From Methanomassiliicoccales archaeon (GTDB lineage: Archaea > Thermoplasmatota > Thermoplasmata > Methanomassiliicoccales > UBA472): DNA of 6,892 nucleotides. The notes below the pieces were generated by a model. It was not told where the DNA came from, did no database searches, and worked only from the letters and a program-made list of their open reading frames with translations. The translations under genes and the position numbers were made by a program. The stretch covers positions 1 through 6,892 of the forward strand of contig JAJRAL010000139.1 in NCBI GenBank assembly GCA_028679935.1. The letters are read 5' to 3'. Numbering within the stretch: the first letter of the stretch is position 1; each line of letters opens with the position of its first letter. Of the stretch, positions 1 through 6,634 are shown one piece after another.

Positions 1-481
1 CCTTGATGGCCCACGGCGTGACCCTCCTGTCCTCCGAGCCGAGCATGAGGATGATCGGGCCCTTGAGCGACTTCGTCTCGTCGGCGTCTTGGATCATGCC
101 GTAGTAGTCGACGCAGAAGAAGAAGTCGAGATCGCACGCGGCTTGCAGGGCGAACCCTCCTCCGGCGCAGAATCCCATCGTGCCGATCGGTGCTCCCGGT
201 CCTAGCTTCTCCCTGAGGATCTTGAGGCCGCCGGACATGCAGGCGAGCAGCTCCTCCCTCTGCACGTGCTGCGTGAGGAAGAGCGCCTCGTTCCTATCCT
301 TCGCGAGCTTGCGCCCGAAGAGGTCGACGAGCGCCACCCAGAACCCCTGGTCCGAGAGGTCCTTCCCAACCTGGCGCGCGTAGTCGTCCTGGCCCATGAA
401 CTCGTGGACGAGCACGACGCCGACCCTCACCTTGCCTTCGAACAGGCGATAGTCCCAACCTCCCTCGGAGACGTCCTCCAT
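1..481 (-). CDS. Dienelactone hydrolase family protein (3'-truncated by window edge)
   Basis: This is a probable cytosolic alpha/beta hydrolase acting on a lactone or ester; the substrate is unknown. The first 160 residues are present. The open frame runs off the window, so the C-terminus, including the expected catalytic His, is missing. Visible family marks are V-H-E-F-M-G at about 25-30 (Glu27 matches the conserved Glu of dienelactone hydrolases), the nucleophile elbow G-F-C-A-G-G with Cys105, and L-G-S-E-D with Asp151. The Cys-to-Asp spacing of 46 is close to that of the classic enzyme. A cysteine nucleophile, not serine, points to this family over generic esterases. The ATG at 481 is preceded by AGGTG (minus strand 492-488) at good spacing, and an in-frame TAG lies four codons upstream, so the start is well fixed. 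The gene sits 65 bases downstream of a decayed hydrolase fragment. The family call is firm; the reaction is not. Confidence 0.9.
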   Translation of the reverse strand, partial: MEDVSEGGWDYRLFEGKVRVGVVLVHEFMGQDDYARQVGKDLSDQGFWVALVDLFGRKLAKDRNEALFLTQHVQREELLACMSGGLKILREKLGPGAPIGTMGFCAGGGFALQAACDLDFFFCVDYYGMIQDADETKSLKGPIILMLGSEDRRVTPWAIK

Positions 482-546
482 CTTACGCACCTAGAGATCG
501 GTGCGGTGCCTGAGCCTAATGAACATGATGCCGTTTCGGGCTCGTG

Positions 547-727
547 TCATTCCCCAAGCAGGCTCGGGAGACATGAATCGAAGTCTTCGGGGAAGTCGTG
601 GGCCAACCCGTCGACCAGTCTGAGGCTGTGTCTGACCCCCGCCTTCCTCGAGCAGTTCGGACAGGCGCTTCGCGTGGGCGAGACAATCGATGTCGTCGGT
701 GCCGCAGACGACTCGCGTCGGGCGTCG
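547..727 (-). pseudogene. C-terminal remnant of an alpha/beta hydrolase, frameshifted
   Basis: Two minus-strand frames each carry half of a recognisable hydrolase C-terminus. Upstream, to about 641, the frame reads T-R-V-V-C-G-T-D-D followed by A-K-R-L-S-E-L-L-E-E-G-G. From about 640 down to the TGA at 547 the next frame reads V-R-H-S-L-R-L-V-D-G-L-A-H-D-F-P-E-D-F-D and ends P-S-L-L-G-E. Removing one base from the five-C run at 636-640 joins them into one continuous sequence: a G-x-x-D acid strand, then a helix, then the G-x-x-H-D-F-P motif with the catalytic His. This matches the end of serine-esterase or lipase-like hydrolases, not dienelactone hydrolase itself. No N-terminal two thirds exists, because the intact PH-like gene ends at 805, and no start codon with a ribosome-binding site is seen. 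The fragment is therefore a decayed remnant, unless the extra base is a sequencing error, which would still leave it truncated. Confidence 0.6.
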
Positions 728-804
728 TGCTGCTTCACCTTGCCACCGGCATCGAGTCTGAGGCCAGGTGAAGGCAGCCGGACCAGGAGACAGATGGTCC
801 GAAT

Positions 805-1245
805 CTACCTTTTCGATGCGTCAGCGGCCTCGCTGATCGCGTCCACCCACTTGGGGTTGAGTATGCCCCCGAAATCCAGCGTGTAGGTCTCCCCGCCGGT
901 CTCTACGTTCACCTTTCCGCCCTGGAAAGACTTCTTGACCTTGGATACGTTCTTCAGTTGGATGTTGATCGTACCTTCACCAAGTTTGAACATGGAAGGA
1001 CCAGAAATGGCGTTCCAATCGCTCGGCACCATTATCAGCCTTCTATTGGTCAGATAGATCATCATGGTCTCACCCTTCTTGATGAGGGTGCCCTTGGTCA
1101 CGTTCCCACGGTACTTGTCGGTCTTCTTCAGAATCGTCTCTCCAGGCTCTAGCTGCAAGTCGATCTCCGGCTCCTTCTCCTCCTTCTTGAATAGGGACGC
1201 TTTAACCCCCCCCAGCAGGAAATCAGGTTTGATTTGGCTTATCAA
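805..1245 (-). CDS. Small PH/GRAM-like domain protein
   Basis: This 146-residue soluble protein resembles bacterial and archaeal PH/GRAM-fold proteins, which bind membranes, lipids or protein partners; its exact role is unknown. After a charged N-terminal stretch (K-K-E-E-K-E-P-E near 20-27), the domain spans about residues 30-140. It holds the typical opening L-E-P-G-E-T-I-L-K-K (32-41), the hallmark L-T-N-R-R-L-I-M (65-72), beta strands with I-x-L-x-x-V near 95-101, and a final amphipathic helix W-V-D-A-I-S-E-A-A (133-141). There is no signal peptide or membrane segment. The chosen start is TTG at 1245, preceded by AAGGAT; no in-frame ATG occurs before residue 61, where the domain would be lost. 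The frame is open further upstream, but that sequence does not look coding. The sequence around the start is repeated inverted 70 bases upstream (1323-1332). It lies 167 bases downstream of the scramblase-like gene, so it may be co-transcribed or have its own promoter. Confidence 0.72.
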   Translation of the reverse strand: MISQIKPDFLLGGVKASLFKKEEKEPEIDLQLEPGETILKKTDKYRGNVTKGTLIKKGETMMIYLTNRRLIMVPSDWNAISGPSMFKLGEGTINIQLKNVSKVKKSFQGGKVNVETGGETYTLDFGGILNPKWVDAISEAADASKR

Positions 1246-1332
1246 CTTATCCTTTGGTTGATCTCGGGATGAGCCAGAGGGAGAGAGCAGATGATGCGCC
1301 GAGGATTGAGATACAGCGGTGTAGGATAAGTT
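1244..1332. repeat. 10-bp inverted repeat spanning the PH-like gene start
   Basis: AACTTATCCT at 1244-1253 is the exact reverse complement of AGGATAAGTT at 1323-1332, with 69 bases between. On the minus strand the proximal arm covers the AAGGAT ribosome-binding region and the first bases of the TTG start of the PH-like gene. In a transcript starting upstream of 1332, the distal arm could pair with it and hide the start. It could also be chance, since the arms are short. Confidence 0.4.
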
Positions 1333-1412
1333 CGCTCGCTTCCGAGGACGACTGGATCCCGCTCATCCTCGAACAACATGCGGATTGGGGTCGTTCGGGT
1401 GTCCTTTGGTCT

Positions 1413-1943
1413 TCAGGTTCCGAACAGCTCGAACCAAGTCACGAATGCGAATACCATAAGGGGGTCGAAGCCCGCCTGCTTCACATCAATCTTGACGAAG
1501 TCTCCCATTGGTGAGGGGCCTACGTTGGCAACGAGGCCCTTGTCCGGCGCAAGGAAGTTCAAGAACGGCTGATGCCTCTCATGCTTGGTCGTCGCTAGGA
1601 AGGCGATCGGTTCTCCCTGAGGATTCAACAGTGCAAACTTGTCCGATTTCAGGGTGGCATCTCCGAACACGCCGCTAACGCCGAACTCCTGCTTCGTCTG
1701 CTTTATCATTCCTCGATTCGAGTGTTGGGGACCGAATACGGCGAGCTCAAGATGCATGAACTTCCCGAGGTTTCGAACCTCCCCCTGAACGACGCCGTTG
1801 GCGTCCTTGATGACAACGACACCGAGCTTCTCCGGTTCGTAGCTGCCCAGCATCCCGCCATCGGCGTCCTTAATCAGCTTGCTCTTCTTCTTCTTGTTGC
1901 TCAGGACCTCTCTCTCGACGAGATATTGCGTCGCCTCGAACAC
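1413..1943 (-). CDS. LURP-one-related / phospholipid scramblase-like protein
   Basis: This 176-residue protein resembles the LOR/YxjI/scramblase group (tubby-C-terminal-like fold), a twelve-strand barrel around a hydrophobic helix. Members are linked to membrane or lipid association; the activity here is unproven. It opens with the typical Y-L-V-E-R-E-V-L-S (7-15). Repeated short strand pairs with D-x-x-G turns follow: K-D-A-D-G-G (25-30), I-K-D-A-N-G (45-50) and N-P-Q-G-E-P (107-112). It ends in a hydrophobic segment from F-D-P-L-M-V to W-F-E-L-F-G (159-175), where the family has its buried C-terminal helix. There is no signal peptide. A lysine run (17-20) lies between the first strands. The GTG at 1943 was chosen because GGGGGAG sits just upstream and a TATA box at 1980-1987 places the predicted transcript start about a dozen bases ahead of it; a longer form would start before the transcript. 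It follows the MMPL exporter by 75 bases but appears to have its own promoter. Confidence 0.72.
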   Translation of the reverse strand: MFEATQYLVEREVLSNKKKKSKLIKDADGGMLGSYEPEKLGVVVIKDANGVVQGEVRNLGKFMHLELAVFGPQHSNRGMIKQTKQEFGVSGVFGDATLKSDKFALLNPQGEPIAFLATTKHERHQPFLNFLAPDKGLVANVGPSPMGDFVKIDVKQAGFDPLMVFAFVTWFELFGT

Positions 1944-1979
1944 ACCAACTCCCCCACAGACTTCGATGCCTGAGCTCCG

Positions 1980-1987
1980 ATATATAG
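1980..1987 (-). promoter_or_regulatory. Archaeal TATA box (box A) for the scramblase-like gene
   Basis: The minus strand reads CTATATAT in an otherwise GC-rich gap between the exporter stop (2019) and the next start (1943). The usual archaeal spacing puts transcription start near 1955-1960, giving a short leader containing the GGGGGAG ribosome-binding site. No convincing BRE is visible upstream. Confidence 0.6.
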
Positions 1988-2018
1988 GCTGGCACGGATG
2001 GTCTGGCGCATATCCACC

Positions 2019-5000
2019 TCAGGCCCCCCGTTTCTCGCTCTCCTCCTTCTCCTTGCTCTTCCTCTGCACCCACTTCGGCGCCCACCAGTTCCACTTCCCG
2101 AGCAGCGACATGATCGCTGGCACGAGATAAGTGCGGACGACCGTAGCGTCCAGCAGGATCGCCACCATCAGCGCCAGGCCGAACTGCATCAGCATCGGGT
2201 TGCCGGTCAGGATGAGCGAGCCGAAGGCGGACGCCATGACGACGCCGCAAGCGGTGATGATCCCGCCGGTCTGCAGCAGGCTGTGCTTGATCGCCTCGTT
2301 CGTCGACATGCCCTTGTGCGCCTCCTCGCGGATGCGCGTCGAGAGCAGGATGTCGTAGTCCATGCCGAGGCCAAGGCAGACCACTAGCAGGATTAGCGGT
2401 ACCTCGAAGTTCAGGTACATGCCCATGCCCCATTGGAACACCAGGCCGGTGATTACCAGGGTCCAGAAGATCGACATCAGGATGGTCACGATCGAGCGCA
2501 GCGGGTTGAGGACCGAACCGAGCACGAACATCAGCACGACGAAGATGAACAGGATGGCGAAGCCGATGATCTTGACGAAGTCGCTGGACATGGTCGAGGC
2601 GAAGTCGTACATGATAGCTGTTCCGCCGCCGACGTAGGCGGCGTTGATGTCCGCCTCCTGCTGATCGACCGTCGACGCGATGCTCCGGATCTCGAGGATG
2701 CTGCTCATAGCCTGCTGGCTGAACGGATCCTCTTGGAAGATGATGGCGACCATGGCGCTGTTGTTGCCCGTGCCGATCATCACGTGCATCACCGCTAGGG
2801 CCTGGGCCGCTTCGACGGTGTACTGCGTACTAAGGTTGGCGTAATCGACAAGCACGCCGAACGGCCTGGTCGGGCTCAGGAGCATCCCGATGCCGGGGAC
2901 CTCGGCCAGACGTTTGGACATGTCCTCGATAGAGTTCAGCATCGTGATGTTGAAGTCGCCGTTGTCAAGATAGACCGAGCTGGTCATGTTCAGGCCGACG
3001 ATCGTCGGCTGTACCATTCCGCCGCCGAAGGTCTGCTCCATCGATTCGATCCCTGCCTTCGACTCGCTCGCGGGCATGACCTCGACGAGGTCGAACGAGG
3101 TCGGCGTGGTCGCGACGACGTAGATCGCGGGAACGGAGACGAGCAGGGCGGCGACGAGGAGCACCTTGGCGTGCTTCATCGAGAAGTCCGCGGCGTGGGT
3201 GAAGTACCTGATGCCGAGCTTGGTCGCAGGCCGGATGCTCTTCGAGGGCCAGAAGATCTTGTCGCCGAAGATGCTGAGCAGCGCGGGGATGAGCGTCAGC
3301 GCGATCATCAGGGCGAGGATGATGCCGATGGCGAGCGTGCCGAATGACCGGACGATGTCCATGCTCGCGAGGAACAGCGCACCGAAGGCGATGATGACGG
3401 TGGTGGCGCTCGTCGCCACGGTCTCCCCGGCCCAGGTGACAGCCTCCTCGACCGCATCCTCCTTGGTCCTTCCGTTCCGCCTCTCCTCGCGGTACCGGCT
3501 GAGGAGGAAGATGCAGTAATCGCATCCCGCCCCCAGGCTTGCGGTGATCATCAGGGTGATCACCATGAAGTTGACGCTGAAGACGTACGCCGCTATGATG
3601 TACAACGCCGCGAAGCTGATACCGAGGCCCATGCCGATGGCGGCGGGCGGGAGGCCGGCCGCGAGCGGGGAGCTGAAGAAGAGCCCGATGAGCACGAGGA
3701 TCAGGATGATCGCCACGGGATCGATGATCGCCAGGTCCTCGTTCAGCGCGACGGTCTGATCGTACGTCATAGGATCCATCCCGGTGACGTAGTAGGTCGC
3801 TTGGGTCTGCGCGAAGTCCTGTTTGGCGTACTGACGCAGCAACGTGACGTAGTTCACCCCTGAGACGACCTTGCCGTCGTGACTGAAGCTGACCATCATG
3901 ATCGACGATTGGTTGGCGCCTCCGACTAGCATGATCGGGATGAGGGGCAGGACCGGCAGCGGGAAGCTCGGGACGGTGGAATTGAGTATGATCTGCCCCG
4001 ACAGCGCCTTGACCGCCGTCAGGTTGGGCGAGGAACCGAGGTCGATGATCGTCTGCACCAGCCACGGCTGCGTCTCCGTGTACTGGCCGAGGAATTGTAC
4101 CGTCAATTGGTGGATGGCGGTGAGGTTGTCCCTCTGCTCCCATCCCAGCTCGAAGTAGTAGACCTCGATCAGATCGCTGACCGGCGGCCCCGCGGCCTGC
4201 TGTGTTGTCGTTGCCGCGAACGTCGCGTATTGCCGGAACTGCTGGACTGTGGGCGCGGCGCTCGATGCGTTCCATTGGGAGTAGAACGTGTCGTAGTAGA
4301 GCAGGCAGTCGTCCTTGATCTCCGAGGGTAGCAGGGAGAGGATGGCGTCCAGGATGGTCCGGAAGATGACGTCGTTGAAATGTGAGATGCGGTGGAAGTC
4401 GGTGTAGTTGCTGAGGTTGAAACTCTCGTGCACGACCGTCAGGTAGAGCCGGACGAGGAAGCCCTGCGAAACGATGAACGGGTCGACGATGAACCCTGAG
4501 TAACCGTCGGCCATGGCCTTGTCTAGGCGTACGGCGGGATGCAGATAGTACACTGGATCTGATGAGGTGGAGTTCCAGGCCGCGGTGAAGTGCCGGTAGT
4601 AGGTCCAGAGCATCTCTATCTCGGTCGCGTTCAGGCTCGGGCGATGCAGAATTATCTCCTCGATCGCCACCTGCGTCGAGTTGTATGTGCGGTTGTCGAT
4701 CTGCGCTATGCTCCCGCCGCTCATGTTCTCGACGAGCCAGGTATCGTAGTACAGCTTCGGCACGCCGTACTCCATGAGCAGGGTGTCCTGGGTGTTGTTG
4801 AACGATTCCCAGTAGCCTATCGGCACCTGGAAGAGGAAGAGCGGTATCCCGACGGACAAGTTGGAGGCGAGCGAGTAAAGTGGCGCGATCTGCTCGATGT
4901 AGATGACCGAGTAATCGTACAGGGCGCTGTAGATCGAGGTGATAGTCGCGTTGGCTTTGATCGTTCCGTCCGCGGACGCTTGCTGGATCTGATGGGTCAG

Positions 5001-5291
5001 GTTGAGCACGGCGAGCTTGATGTCCTGGTCGAAGATGTGCTGCGGCTGGGCATCGATCAGGATGATCGAGCCGCTCATCGACGAGCTCGTGCCGCCGAAG
5101 TTCTGGTTGATGTACCTCTGGGCCACCACCGATGGCAGGTCCTCCGTTCCTGACGAGTCCATGGTGTAATCGACAACATCCTTGACCATCGGGGCGATCG
5201 GCAGGGCGATCAAAAGGAGAATGATCCAGGCGACGACGATCAGCTTGCTCCGGCGATTGATGAACTTGCCCAGGCGACGGAACGGATTCAA
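2019..5291 (-). CDS. MMPL/RND-superfamily transporter with enlarged first extracytoplasmic loop
   Basis: This is a proton-driven cytoplasmic-membrane exporter of the MMPL branch of the RND superfamily, whose known members move lipids or hydrophobic compounds; the substrate here is unknown. It has about 1090 residues and two homologous halves. TM1 is near 17-39, a large outer loop spans about 40-519, TM2-TM6 lie between 521 and 676, TM7 is near 709-729, a second loop spans 730-905, and TM8-TM12 lie between 907 and 1063, followed by a charged tail. TM4 contains G-A-G-C-D-Y (Asp591-Tyr592) and TM10 contains G-L-G-M-D-Y (Asp978-Tyr979), matching the paired Asp-Tyr relay of MMPL proteins. Each is followed by an R-x-R-E-E or S-R-Y-R-E-E cytoplasmic stretch. 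The end V-V-R-T-Y-L-V-P-A with G-K-W-N-W-W is typical. All twenty N-X-S/T sequons fall in the two outer loops (sixteen and four). The start is TTG at 5291, preceded by AGGAG with eight bases between. A TTG ten codons earlier is possible but has no such site. Confidence 0.93.
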   Translation of the reverse strand: MNPFRRLGKFINRRSKLIVVAWIILLLIALPIAPMVKDVVDYTMDSSGTEDLPSVVAQRYINQNFGGTSSSMSGSIILIDAQPQHIFDQDIKLAVLNLTHQIQQASADGTIKANATITSIYSALYDYSVIYIEQIAPLYSLASNLSVGIPLFLFQVPIGYWESFNNTQDTLLMEYGVPKLYYDTWLVENMSGGSIAQIDNRTYNSTQVAIEEIILHRPSLNATEIEMLWTYYRHFTAAWNSTSSDPVYYLHPAVRLDKAMADGYSGFIVDPFIVSQGFLVRLYLTVVHESFNLSNYTDFHRISHFNDVIFRTILDAILSLLPSEIKDDCLLYYDTFYSQWNASSAAPTVQQFRQYATFAATTTQQAAGPPVSDLIEVYYFELGWEQRDNLTAIHQLTVQFLGQYTETQPWLVQTIIDLGSSPNLTAVKALSGQIILNSTVPSFPLPVLPLIPIMLVGGANQSSIMMVSFSHDGKVVSGVNYVTLLRQYAKQDFAQTQATYYVTGMDPMTYDQTVALNEDLAIIDPVAIILILVLIGLFFSSPLAAGLPPAAIGMGLGISFAALYIIAAYVFSVNFMVITLMITASLGAGCDYCIFLLSRYREERRNGRTKEDAVEEAVTWAGETVATSATTVIIAFGALFLASMDIVRSFGTLAIGIILALMIALTLIPALLSIFGDKIFWPSKSIRPATKLGIRYFTHAADFSMKHAKVLLVAALLVSVPAIYVVATTPTSFDLVEVMPASESKAGIESMEQTFGGGMVQPTIVGLNMTSSVYLDNGDFNITMLNSIEDMSKRLAEVPGIGMLLSPTRPFGVLVDYANLSTQYTVEAAQALAVMHVMIGTGNNSAMVAIIFQEDPFSQQAMSSILEIRSIASTVDQQEADINAAYVGGGTAIMYDFASTMSSDFVKIIGFAILFIFVVLMFVLGSVLNPLRSIVTILMSIFWTLVITGLVFQWGMGMYLNFEVPLILLVVCLGLGMDYDILLSTRIREEAHKGMSTNEAIKHSLLQTGGIITACGVVMASAFGSLILTGNPMLMQFGLALMVAILLDATVVRTYLVPAIMSLLGKWNWWAPKWVQRKSKEKEESEKRGA

Positions 5292-5299
5292 ACTGTCAA

Positions 5300-5304
5300 C
5301 TCCT
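5300..5304 (-). promoter_or_regulatory. Ribosome-binding site deciding the exporter start
   Basis: AGGAG on the minus strand lies eight bases before TTG at 5291-5289. It favours that start over the TTG at 5321, which would place this site inside the coding sequence. Confidence 0.65.
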
Positions 5305-5387
5305 GCTCGATGATAGATCAAATGGTCGTTCGGCCCACCAGCCGTCCGACCGTTCTGAGTGCCTGGTGAGGTGCATCTCGTTTTGCG

Positions 5388-5396
5388 ATATAATAA
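5388..5396 (-). promoter_or_regulatory. Probable TATA box for the MMPL exporter
   Basis: TTATTATAT on the minus strand is the only AT-rich tract in the 151-base gap between the glycosylase homologue and the exporter. Transcription would begin near 5362-5366, giving a leader of roughly 70 bases. That leader carries CTCACCAG and CTGGTGGG segments able to pair as a stem (CACCAG 5368-5363 with CTGGTG 5341-5336 on the minus strand). It suggests the exporter is transcribed independently of the upstream gene. Confidence 0.5.
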
Positions 5397-5405
5397 TCCG
5401 GGTGT

Positions 5406-5418
5406 CTAGGTCGCCTAG
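5406..5418. repeat. Perfect dyad CTAGG-N3-CCTAG upstream of the exporter TATA box
   Basis: CTAGG (5406-5410) and CCTAG (5414-5418) form a perfect 5-bp inverted repeat around TCG. It ends about ten bases upstream of the exporter TATA box, a position suited to a dimeric regulator. A second short hairpin, GGGTC-GCTA-GACCC (5437-5450), overlaps the stop codon of the glycosylase homologue. No run of T follows either hairpin, so a classic terminator is not supported. Confidence 0.4.
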
Positions 5419-5442
5419 CCCGATTCTATCCATCGAGGGTCG

Positions 5443-6270
5443 CTAGACCCGTTGGCACCTCTCGCAATAGTAGATGCTCCCGCCCATGTAGGCCTCTTTC
5501 TTGATGATCGTCCCGCAGACGGGGCAAGGCTTGCCCACCGTGTTCTTGCTGAGGATGGTCCGATAGCCTCCGGGGCGTCCGAAGAGGTCCGATTCGGTAT
5601 CTCTGCCTCGTTTCCTGGCCATGTCTGCGAGAGTGCCCTTGGTCGCTTCGAACAGGATCTTGGTCTCCTTCCCGATCAGCGTGTTGACCTTCTTCTTGGG
5701 ATGCATTCCCGCATTGAACAGAATGTCCTGCAAGACACCGTTGCCTAGTCCTGGTATCCTCTGCTCGGTCGCCAGGAGAGCCTTCAGACTCAGTTTCTGG
5801 ACTTCTGGTGTGGAGACGATGGAACGGAAGTAGGCGTCATTGAAGGCTGGTGAGAAGGGTGAAGGCTTTTCCCTGGCTACCTTGTAGTACGGGTTGTCGA
5901 GTTCGCCCTCCGTGAAGGCCCCCATCCCACCATACATCTGGACGGCGGCGCTGAGGGCTGAGCCGTCCTCGAACTCGATCAAGAGCTGGTGCTTGGACGG
6001 GCGCGGCTCGCCTGCACCATGGAACCTGATGTTGGCTCCTTCCCCCAAAAGAATGCAAGCCCCATCCACCTTGATCTCAACGAGACCACCGTAGGCGACG
6101 GCCTTTCCGATGGTCCTTCCTTTGAGGAGGTCGCCATACCTGGATTGGTCTCCATAGTACCAGGCCAGTCTGTGAGGAGTGTGTGCTGCCGTTACGCCGA
6201 GAACTCGCTTCCCGGCGACTGTTTCGTTCGTTTGCTCTGCGATGTTCAGAGCTTCCGGCAGCTCGATCAT
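5443..6270 (-). CDS. Fpg/Nei-family DNA glycosylase homologue, non-canonical active site
   Basis: This 275-residue homologue of formamidopyrimidine-DNA glycosylase and endonuclease VIII, base-excision repair enzymes for oxidised bases, has the family's usual length. The N-terminus M-I-E-L-P-E-A aligns with the canonical M-P-E-L-P-E-V, so the catalytic Pro is Ile while the following Glu is kept. The helix-two-turn-helix lies at about 162-191 with G-L-G-N (174-177) and F-N-A-G-M-H-P. The C-terminal zinc finger is intact: Cys249, Cys252, Cys269, Cys272, followed by Gln-Arg. By ungapped alignment the beta-hairpin Lys position is Gly62 and the zinc-finger Arg position is Gly. The start is ATG at 6270, preceded by AAGGTG; a GTG at 6321 would add 17 residues unlike the family. 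Related proteins starting M-I-E-x-P-E-A are, to my recollection, widespread and often annotated as endonuclease VIII. Lyase chemistry may therefore differ or be absent. It is a single gene between two unrelated neighbours. Confidence 0.85.
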   Translation of the reverse strand: MIELPEALNIAEQTNETVAGKRVLGVTAAHTPHRLAWYYGDQSRYGDLLKGRTIGKAVAYGGLVEIKVDGACILLGEGANIRFHGAGEPRPSKHQLLIEFEDGSALSAAVQMYGGMGAFTEGELDNPYYKVAREKPSPFSPAFNDAYFRSIVSTPEVQKLSLKALLATEQRIPGLGNGVLQDILFNAGMHPKKKVNTLIGKETKILFEATKGTLADMARKRGRDTESDLFGRPGGYRTILSKNTVGKPCPVCGTIIKKEAYMGGSIYYCERCQRV

Positions 6271-6275
6271 TGGGA

Positions 6276-6281
6276 CACCTT
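6276..6281 (-). promoter_or_regulatory. Ribosome-binding site for the glycosylase homologue
   Basis: AAGGTG on the minus strand lies five bases before ATG at 6270. It supports the family-consistent M-I-E-L-P-E start and argues against the upstream GTG at 6321. Confidence 0.65.
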
Positions 6282-6361
6282 CAAGGCTTGAGGCACCGAC
6301 GACCAGTGGCGTGACGACCACTCGCCTCCGGGCCCTTAAGCGTTATCGTCGGCCGAAGTCC

Positions 6362-6634
6362 TCAAGTTCCTTTGTCGATAGCGGATATTAGGCCCAGGAT
6401 ACCCCCCAGAAGAACAAGGAGACCGCCTATCCCTCCGCCGATCGCGCCGACGATGATCAGCACCACTGCCCATACCGTTTTCCCTGCATTCCTTGAACCG
6501 AGGACCGCCACCACGCCTAGGATCATTGTGACGAAACCACCGTACAGGAAGCCCCAATGGAAGATTGGTTCGCCAAAGGAGGAGACGACCAATCCCAGGA
6601 ATCCGAAGACGATCATCAGGACGCCGCCCACCAA
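6362..6634 (-). CDS. Small multi-pass membrane protein, start uncertain
   Basis: This is a very hydrophobic protein of unknown function. From the GTG at 6634 it has 90 residues with three to four predicted membrane segments: about 2-19 (G-G-V-L-M-I-V-F-G-F-L), 28-46 (G-F-L-Y-G-G-F-V-T-M-I-L-G), and 53-85 (V-V-L-I-I-V-G and a Gly/Leu-rich hairpin G-G-I-G-G-L-L-V-L-L-G-G). A short R-N-A-G-K loop separates the second and third. Such small Gly-rich membrane proteins are common in archaea (DUF4064-like in flavour). The coding look continues upstream of GTG in the same frame: A-E-T-S-I-S-R-A-A-Y-I-L-A-L leads smoothly into the first helix. The only well-spaced ribosome-binding site (GGTGG, 6687-6683) points to an ACG at 6676, giving 104 residues. 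An in-frame TAG at 6682-6680 closes the frame. Either the start is non-canonical, or an ATG was lost or misread. It ends 91 bases before the glycosylase homologue starts. Confidence 0.65.
   Translation of the reverse strand: MVGGVLMIVFGFLGLVVSSFGEPIFHWGFLYGGFVTMILGVVAVLGSRNAGKTVWAVVLIIVGAIGGGIGGLLVLLGGILGLISAIDKGT

Noticed and set aside
266..886. A 206-codon plus-strand frame
   Set aside because: It is antisense to the dienelactone hydrolase, the hydrolase remnant and the end of the PH-like gene, with no recognisable protein features.
1870..2433. A 187-codon minus-strand frame across the exporter end, TATA box and scramblase-like start
   Set aside because: It overlaps two well-supported genes and a promoter in another frame and resembles no family.
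2965..4275. A 436-codon open frame on the minus strand, Arg/His/Pro-rich
   Set aside because: It lies wholly inside the MMPL exporter in another frame and has the low-complexity composition of a GC-rich shadow frame. The exporter frame has clear family motifs throughout.
4590..5153. A 187-codon plus-strand frame antisense to the exporter
   Set aside because: It is antisense to the large exporter loop, with no ribosome-binding site and shadow-like composition.
5437..5450. Hairpin GGGTC-GCTA-GACCC as a terminator for the glycosylase homologue
   Set aside because: It overlaps the stop codon and is not followed by the T-rich run that archaeal termination normally uses.
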